DNA of 39,176 nucleotides, taken from assembly GCA_964470845.1 (NCBI GenBank), contig CAYYEL010000010.1, forward strand, positions 1 through 39,176, given 5' to 3'. Below, in pieces: positions 34,346 through 39,176 of the stretch; within the stretch, counting starts at the first letter, position 1, and every line of letters begins with the position of its first letter. This stretch comes from HGM04593 sp964470845 (lineage in GTDB: Bacteria; Bacteroidota; Bacteroidia; Bacteroidales; Bacteroidaceae). The notes below the pieces were generated by a model. It had not been told where the DNA came from and ran no database searches. It saw only the letters and a list, made by a program, of their open reading frames with translations. Both the position numbers and the translations under genes were made by a program.

Positions 34346-34349
34346 CCAA
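34320..34349 (-). promoter_or_regulatory. candidate promoter of the sialidase gene
   Basis: Minus-strand TTG (34349-34347), 19-bp spacer, TATTTTTG (34327-34320), ~68 bp upstream of the ATG. Fits the consensus, but the surrounding sequence is A/T-rich, which raises the chance of coincidence. Confidence 0.5.
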
Positions 34350-34414
34350 TTAAGAATATTGTTAATTTTATAAAATTGCAATAAAAAACAGGTACAAAAC
34401 GAGTAACAGCACTA

Positions 34415-36937
34415 CTATTCGAGCTCAATCACAGTGATTCCTGCACCGCCGAATTGCACGTGTTCGTCGTGGAAGGTGCGCACCGATGGCACAGTGCTAA
34501 GATATTGACGCACAAGAGTACGCAAGATTCCATTACCCGTCCCGTGCAATACCCTCAACTGATGAACGCCACACACCGTGGCATCGTCAAGGAAAAAGCC
34601 AACCGCCTGCATAGCCTCGTCGCCTCGCATTCCCCGAATATCAATCTCGGATTTAAAATTAAGACGTTTATTATGCAGATTTTCTTGTGTCTCGCTTGTC
34701 AGGAACGACACCTTGCGCACCTCTTCTTTTGGTGCTTCGGCCGGTTGCAGGCGAGCAAGAGAGACTGTCGATTTTATGCCTCCGAAGCGCACCACTGCAC
34801 AGTTTTTATTTACCGACATTATCTCGCCCACACTTTGCTGCCCCACGATGCGCACATACATTCCCATCTCGAATTGCGGTTGCCGGGGCTTGCTCGGCGC
34901 TGTCGGCAGCGTAGGTGCCGAAGCGTCCTTTGCGACCTCTTTCTTTCCCCCACTCTTGCGACGCTCTTGTCGTGCAATGATACGCGCCATCTCACGGTCG
35001 GTGCGCATCTGCTGTTCTTGTGCTGCAAGAGCCTCAATCTGTTTACTAAACTCGGCAAGCTCTTGACGTGCCTTTTTGGTACGTTCTTTCTCGGCCTTGG
35101 CCTCGACAATAGCGCGTATAGTATTCTCGATTTTTGCATTAGCCTCGCGCAGAAGCCGCTCGGCCTCGCCCTGTGCATCGCGCAGAATCTGTCGGCGGCT
35201 CTTTTTAAGCTCGTCGGTCGAGCCTTGAACCTTCTCTAAAAGTTCGTCAAGCTCTTTCTCTTTCTGGTGCACATTGCGACGCTTTGTCTCCCAATAGCGT
35301 TTGTCGCGCACAATATCCTGAAGATACTTATCACTTTGAATATAGTCGCTTCCGACAATCTCCGAAGCATCTTTTATAATATCCTCGGGAAGGCCTATTT
35401 TTCGTGCAATCTCTACGGCAAAAGAGCTTCCGGGATTGCCTATTTGCAGCATAAACAGAGGGCGCATCTCGGCTCTATCGTACAACATAGCTCCATTCAC
35501 AACACCGGGGGTAGAATCGGCAAAATGTTTCAGATTCTGATAGTGTGTGGTGATTATTCCATATGCGCCACGACTGTTAAAACGCTTTAAAATAGCCTCA
35601 GCAATAGCAGCACCGATAAGCGGCTCGGTGCCGCTTCCGAACTCATCTATAAGAATAAGCGAGTGCCCGTTACAGCCACGCAACGTCTGTTTCATATTCA
35701 ACAGATGACTTGAGTAGGTACTAAGGTCGTCCTCGATACTCTGTTCATCACCGATGTCAATGAACAGGCTTTTAAAAAGGCCAGCCCTACTGCGCTCGTG
35801 CACAGGAATTAACAGGCCACATTGCAGCATATATTGCAATAGCCCGGCCGTCTTTAGACAGACCGATTTTCCACCTGCATTAGGACCCGATATTAGCAAT
35901 ATGCGCCGCTCGCTGTCGAGCGAAATATCAAGGGGCGACATACGACGGCCGTGCTTACGCAGCGAGAGCTCAAGCAGAGGGTGCACCGCAGCCCCCCAAT
36001 CAATCATCGGAGCATCGGCAAGCACCGGTTTTATTGCCCCGAAACGCTCTGCAAGCATAGCCTTGGCGCGTATAAAATCCATCACACCCAAAAATTGATA
36101 AGCCTGTAACAGAGCAGGCACGTGGGGACGAATCTCATCCGAGAATTTTGTAAGAATAAGAATAACCTCGCGACGCTCCTCGGCCTCTAATTCACGTATG
36201 CGGTTATTGGCCATCACAACCTCGGCAGGCTCAATAAACACCGTCTTTCCACTGGCCGACTCGTCGTGCACAATCCCACCCATCTTGCGTTTGAGAGCAG
36301 GGGCAACAGGAATAACCAATCGTCCGTCGCGCAGTGTGGGCGATGCGTCCTTTTCGACAAGCCCCTCGGCCTGTGCACGTCGCAGAATATTGTTGAGCGT
36401 GCGTGATATTCCATTGGAGGTGCGCGTAAGCTCGCTGCGAATGGCCGCCAACGCAGGCGAAGCACTATCCTTTACGTGTCCGAATTTATCGACAATAGTA
36501 TCAATTGCACGAATAATCTGCGGAAAGGCCTCTACATCACCCGAGAGAGCACGCAGACGCGGATAAAGGCTCACAGCCCCACCCGTGCCACCATCGTCAT
36601 TTTGCCGGCGCAGAAGCGAGAGCATACGTCCTATTGTATCGAGTGAACGACGCAAAGCGAAAAGTTCATCCTCGCCCATATACATTCCGGGAATACGTAT
36701 GCGCTGCAAAGGCTCGCGCACGTCGAAATAAAAGTCGTTTGGAAAATTCTGCTCCAAGCGCAACAGACGCACAAACTCATCAGTCTCGCACAAGCGAGCC
36801 TCTACCCTCGAATAGTCGTTCATAAAACTCATATCATCGACACACTCGCGTCCAAGCGCACACAGACAAAGTTCCTTGAGCATCGCACGTACAGCGTCAA
36901 ACTCTATCTTTTTTTCAAAATTCTGCGGATATATCAT
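34415..36937 (-). CDS. mutS2: endonuclease MutS2
   Basis: 840-aa MutS2 with the MutS core and clamp (~15-320), the ATPase domain with Walker A GPNAGGKS (351-358) and downstream Walker B LILIDEFGSG, a long Lys/Glu-rich coiled-coil (~530-680) including repeated KAEKERTKKARQELAEFSKQIEALAAQEQQ-type heptads, and a C-terminal Smr nuclease domain (~765-840; EIDIRGMRGDEAMQ...LHGTGNGILR). It lacks the MutS mismatch-recognition domain. MutS2 acts against recombination intermediates or stalled ribosomes in other bacteria. Own transcription unit; a minus-strand TATCTTCGC (-7-like) begins 20 bp upstream. Confidence 0.96.
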   Translation of the reverse strand: MIYPQNFEKKIEFDAVRAMLKELCLCALGRECVDDMSFMNDYSRVEARLCETDEFVRLLRLEQNFPNDFYFDVREPLQRIRIPGMYMGEDELFALRRSLDTIGRMLSLLRRQNDDGGTGGAVSLYPRLRALSGDVEAFPQIIRAIDTIVDKFGHVKDSASPALAAIRSELTRTSNGISRTLNNILRRAQAEGLVEKDASPTLRDGRLVIPVAPALKRKMGGIVHDESASGKTVFIEPAEVVMANNRIRELEAEERREVILILTKFSDEIRPHVPALLQAYQFLGVMDFIRAKAMLAERFGAIKPVLADAPMIDWGAAVHPLLELSLRKHGRRMSPLDISLDSERRILLISGPNAGGKSVCLKTAGLLQYMLQCGLLIPVHERSRAGLFKSLFIDIGDEQSIEDDLSTYSSHLLNMKQTLRGCNGHSLILIDEFGSGTEPLIGAAIAEAILKRFNSRGAYGIITTHYQNLKHFADSTPGVVNGAMLYDRAEMRPLFMLQIGNPGSSFAVEIARKIGLPEDIIKDASEIVGSDYIQSDKYLQDIVRDKRYWETKRRNVHQKEKELDELLEKVQGSTDELKKSRRQILRDAQGEAERLLREANAKIENTIRAIVEAKAEKERTKKARQELAEFSKQIEALAAQEQQMRTDREMARIIARQERRKSGGKKEVAKDASAPTLPTAPSKPRQPQFEMGMYVRIVGQQSVGEIMSVNKNCAVVRFGGIKSTVSLARLQPAEAPKEEVRKVSFLTSETQENLHNKRLNFKSEIDIRGMRGDEAMQAVGFFLDDATVCGVHQLRVLHGTGNGILRTLVRQYLSTVPSVRTFHDEHVQFGGAGITVIELE

Positions 36938-36956
36938 AGATTATAAATTCTGTGTG

Positions 36957-36964
36957 CGAAGATA
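36957..36964 (-). promoter_or_regulatory. -7 element for mutS2
   Basis: Minus-strand TATCTTCG followed by C, ~20 bp before the mutS2 ATG. No matching -33 box was found 19-21 bp upstream. Confidence 0.45.
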
Positions 36965-37335
36965 CTAAAAAACAGCTACATAAATAAATATATATAAAAA
37001 AACCCATAAAATTTCACAAATACAGCTAAAATTCGTAACTTTACAAATTTGAACACCATCCTCTGTAATCAGCAATAAAAAAACAACATTTAACATAAAA
37101 GGTGGAAAATTTTAATTATTCCCCAAAAAAGATGGCGGCCTCTTTATTTAAGCCGGTGAAAGTTATAAAGAATTAAGAAATTATAAGAATATTATTCTAT
37201 CTTTTTAATCAATATAAGAAGTAATTTAATTCCCCATCATATTGGACAGATGTAATTTCATAGGTTTCCAAATACCGCAAATTTATTTTCCATAAAAAAA
37301 TCGGAGAAACTCGCACATTTTACATTACTTCTTGC

Positions 37336-37343
37336 TATCTTCG
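37336..37343 (+). promoter_or_regulatory. -7 element for the hydrolase-murF operon
   Basis: TATCTTCG within CTATCTTCGCAGGAA, 33 bp before the ATG. The same TATCTTCGCAGG sequence stands before the DUF4468 gene (9465). The -33 region is only a T-rich stretch. Confidence 0.5.
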
Positions 37344-37375
37344 CAGGAATTTAAGGGTAGTATTACCAATAGAGT

Positions 37376-38134
37376 ATGATATTCAGATACAACAACCAAA
37401 ATATATACATCGACAAGCAGGGCGAGGGCGAGCCTGTGTTGCTGCTACACGGTTGGGGCTGCACACACGAGATATTCAAGGCACTGCAACAGTTGCTGGC
37501 ACAGAAATACACTGTATATAATTTCGATTTTCCCGGCTTCGGAGCATCGGACGAGCCCTCAACAGTGTGGGGTACCGAGGAATATACCTGTATGGTCGAG
37601 GCCTTTGCAAAGGAGAATAACATTGAGCGCCCCGCGCTTGTGGGACACTCGTTCGGCGGGCGTATAAGCATAATATACGCATCGCGCAACGAGACAAGTC
37701 GTGTGGTGCTTGTCGATGCAGCAGGCATTAAACCCAAGCGTCCGCTAAAATACTATTATAAGGTATATACATTCAAACTATTAAAGTGGCTGTGCAACAC
37801 TTTCCTGCCCAAGAAAAAGGCACAGGAGATAATAGAAGGGCGACGCAAGGGAGCAGGGTCGAGCGACTATAACAATGCCTCGCCAATGATGCGTGCCATA
37901 CTCTCAAAGGTTGTAAATGAAGACCTTACCCCGCTTCTATCCAAGATAAAAGCCCCAACGCTGCTCTTTTGGGGCAACCTTGACACAGCTACCCCACTGT
38001 CGGATGCAAAGACAATGGAGCGCCTAATTCCCGACGCCGGGCTTGTTATTGCCCACGGCACGGGACACTTCTCGTTCCTCGAAAATGCTGGGCTTTTTGC
38101 CGCAGTAATAAAGAATTTCTTTAAGATAGATTGA
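37376..38134 (+). CDS. alpha/beta hydrolase, co-located with murF
   Basis: 252-aa alpha/beta-hydrolase. The oxyanion-hole motif LLLHGWGCTH (~22-31) and the nucleophile elbow GHSFGG (S92) are present, with the likely acid Asp in LFWGNLDTATP (~200-210) and the catalytic His in HGTGHFSFLE (~225-235). Cytoplasmic, no signal peptide. The substrate is unknown; a hydrolase of this type next to a membrane-extended murF recurs in some Bacteroidetes and Gram-positive genomes (recall). Its stop is 2 bp before the murF ATG, indicating translational coupling. Confidence 0.9.
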   Translation: MIFRYNNQNIYIDKQGEGEPVLLLHGWGCTHEIFKALQQLLAQKYTVYNFDFPGFGASDEPSTVWGTEEYTCMVEAFAKENNIERPALVGHSFGGRISIIYASRNETSRVVLVDAAGIKPKRPLKYYYKVYTFKLLKWLCNTFLPKKKAQEIIEGRRKGAGSSDYNNASPMMRAILSKVVNEDLTPLLSKIKAPTLLFWGNLDTATPLSDAKTMERLIPDAGLVIAHGTGHFSFLENAGLFAAVIKNFFKID

Positions 38135-38136
38135 TT

Positions 38137-39176
38137 ATGGAACACTACAATATTGTTTATGCGATAATAGCGACGGTAATGTATTTTATCGTTGCAAAAT
38201 ACGACATTCATATGTTCCAGTTGAGCTCGTACCGATACAGCCGCTATTTTCGCTGGTTAATCCCCGGGAATGTTGTCTCATTAAAAAGAGGCTTCACTCT
38301 TTTGGCATTTGCATCGGCGTTACTGCCCGATTTTTATGGATTGGGCTCTTTGGCCGGTGTAACCACCGTTGCGTTAGTGCAGTCGTTAAGAGAAAAATTC
38401 AAGACACCGCTTGTATATACAATGCGCGTAAAAAGGCTCTTTGCCACCAATGTAATATTGTTTGCTGCTATAGCAGCCACAGCTACACTCTGCATCGGCG
38501 ACTATGCACCGGTGATTATCGGCGCTACTATCATTCTATCGAATATTATAATGCTGCTCGCCAACCTTATAAACACCCCGATAGAAAAAGCCATCAACCG
38601 ACACTACTACAACGAGGCAAAGAGCATCATCCGCTCGCATAAAGAACTTATAATAATAGGAGTAACAGGCAGTTTCGGAAAGACAAGCACAAAGAATTAT
38701 CTTGCAAGCCTGCTGGCCGAGAAATACAACGTGCTTGTAACACCGGGTAATTTCAACACCCTGCTGGGCGTTGTGCGCACCGTGCGCGAGCAGTTACGTC
38801 CTTACCATCAAGTGTTTATCGTCGAGATGGGCGCAAAACAGCCCAACGACATTAAGGAGATTTGCGACCTTGTACAACCCACGATAGGCATTGTAACAGC
38901 CGTTGGCGAGATGCACCTTGAGACATTCAAATGTGTCGAGAATATACAGAGGACAAAATTCGAGCTCATCGACTCACTGCCATCCGATGGCCTTGGAGTA
39001 ATAAACTTCGACTCGCAACTAATCAGAGAGTATAAAGGCACTACAAGCAACTGCAAAGTGCTGAAATATGCCGTCGAACAAGAGGGCGATTATCGCGCGA
39101 CAGAGATTGTGTACAACGGCAGCGGAGTATCATTCACACAAGGTGCCGACCGTTTCGAGAGCCGTCTTTTAGGCCG
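38137..39176 (+). CDS. murF: MurF-like ligase with N-terminal membrane domain (truncated by window)
   Basis: 346 codons to the window edge, no stop. Residues 1-~165 hold several hydrophobic segments (~5-21, ~52-82, ~104-145), absent from ordinary MurF. The Mur-ligase ATP-binding domain then begins: GVTGSFGKTSTK (175-186), followed by TPGNFNTLLGVVRTV and VEMGAKQPNDIKEICDLVQPTIGIVTAVGEMH, all characteristic of MurF (UDP-MurNAc-tripeptide--D-Ala-D-Ala ligase). It would add D-Ala-D-Ala in cytoplasmic peptidoglycan precursor synthesis. The N-terminal extension suggests membrane attachment, or a MurF paralogue with another job; a canonical murF elsewhere would favour the latter. No long ORF was reported because it runs off the end. 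Confidence 0.88.
   Translation, partial: MEHYNIVYAIIATVMYFIVAKYDIHMFQLSSYRYSRYFRWLIPGNVVSLKRGFTLLAFASALLPDFYGLGSLAGVTTVALVQSLREKFKTPLVYTMRVKRLFATNVILFAAIAATATLCIGDYAPVIIGATIILSNIIMLLANLINTPIEKAINRHYYNEAKSIIRSHKELIIIGVTGSFGKTSTKNYLASLLAEKYNVLVTPGNFNTLLGVVRTVREQLRPYHQVFIVEMGAKQPNDIKEICDLVQPTIGIVTAVGEMHLETFKCVENIQRTKFELIDSLPSDGLGVINFDSQLIREYKGTTSNCKVLKYAVEQEGDYRATEIVYNGSGVSFTQGADRFESRLLG

Larger units (their letters stand above)
36938..37375. other. A/T-rich divergent intergenic region
   Basis: 438 bp between divergent mutS2 (-) and the hydrolase (+), strongly A/T-rich. It carries a -7-like TATCTTCG at each end: 36957-36964 on the minus strand and 37336-37343 on the plus strand. No good -33 box at either. 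A 14-codon ATG frame at 37132-37176 has no supporting evidence. No hairpin or longer ORF seen. Confidence 0.7.

Noticed and set aside
37132..37176. 14-codon ATG frame in the mutS2-hydrolase gap
   Set aside because: Too short, no clear ribosome site, promoter or neighbour relation.
1..39176. CRISPR array, tRNA/rRNA, prophage, complete insertion sequence
   Set aside because: No regularly spaced repeats, no cloverleaf or rRNA-like segments and no transposase or phage genes were found on reading both strands.

Overview
The window comes from the chromosome of a Bacteroidales-type bacterium (phylum Bacteroidota). Three things point there. Promoters follow the Bacteroidetes pattern (-33 TTG or TTTG, about 19-20 bp, -7 TAnnTTTG or TAnnTTCG). 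Many protein families are near-exclusive to the phylum (DUF4468, DUF4421, Porin_10, OmpP1-like barrels, paired PspC proteins under a PadR regulator). A C-terminal tail resembles a type IX secretion sorting signal. The family cannot be fixed from sequence alone. I see no tRNA, rRNA, CRISPR array, prophage or complete insertion sequence.

Layout, left to right. (1) 1-1400: a 5'-broken FISUMP-like gene end, a cluster of REP-like hairpins, then rpmH with its own promoter and terminator. (2) 1420-4644 (-): a small conserved protein and a large secreted zinc-amidase-like protein whose catalytic fold appears interrupted by a Golvesin-type domain. (3) 4852-7368 (+): PPi-dependent phosphofructokinase and a membrane-anchored GH25 lysozyme. 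(4) 7491-9171 (-): a PASTA protein and an RluD-type pseudouridine synthase. (5) 9499-14607 (+): an envelope cluster of DUF4468 protein, a 56-aa GTG-start membrane protein, Porin_10 porin, Gfo/Idh/MocA oxidoreductase and DUF4421 barrel. (6) 14729-17497 (-): an OmpP1-like barrel and a His/Trp/Tyr-rich secreted protein with an Arg/Ser/Gly tail.

(7) 17561-23085 (-): the branched-chain amino acid operon ilvD-ilvB-ilvN-ilvC. It has a consensus promoter and, ahead of ilvD, what looks like a complete transcription attenuator: a 22-aa leader peptide rich in Ile/Val, competing pairings, and an intrinsic terminator with eight Us. This is the most striking regulatory feature in the window. (8) 23315-24319 (-): a ketopantoate reductase (panE), which acts on a product of the ilv pathway. 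(9) 24511-28491 (-): padR, pspC-like, rhodanese lipoprotein, pspC-like and DUF4252-like genes, a likely envelope-stress operon. (10) 28719-28922 (-): an orphan 67-aa protein with a 20-bp terminator. (11) 29125-30585 (+): a GadC-like amino acid antiporter. (12) 30875-34252 (-): a large GH33 sialidase whose candidate promoter overlaps an 18-bp inverted repeat. (13) 34415-36937 (-): MutS2. (14) 37376-39176 (+): an alpha/beta hydrolase and a MurF-like ligase with an N-terminal membrane domain, cut by the window end.
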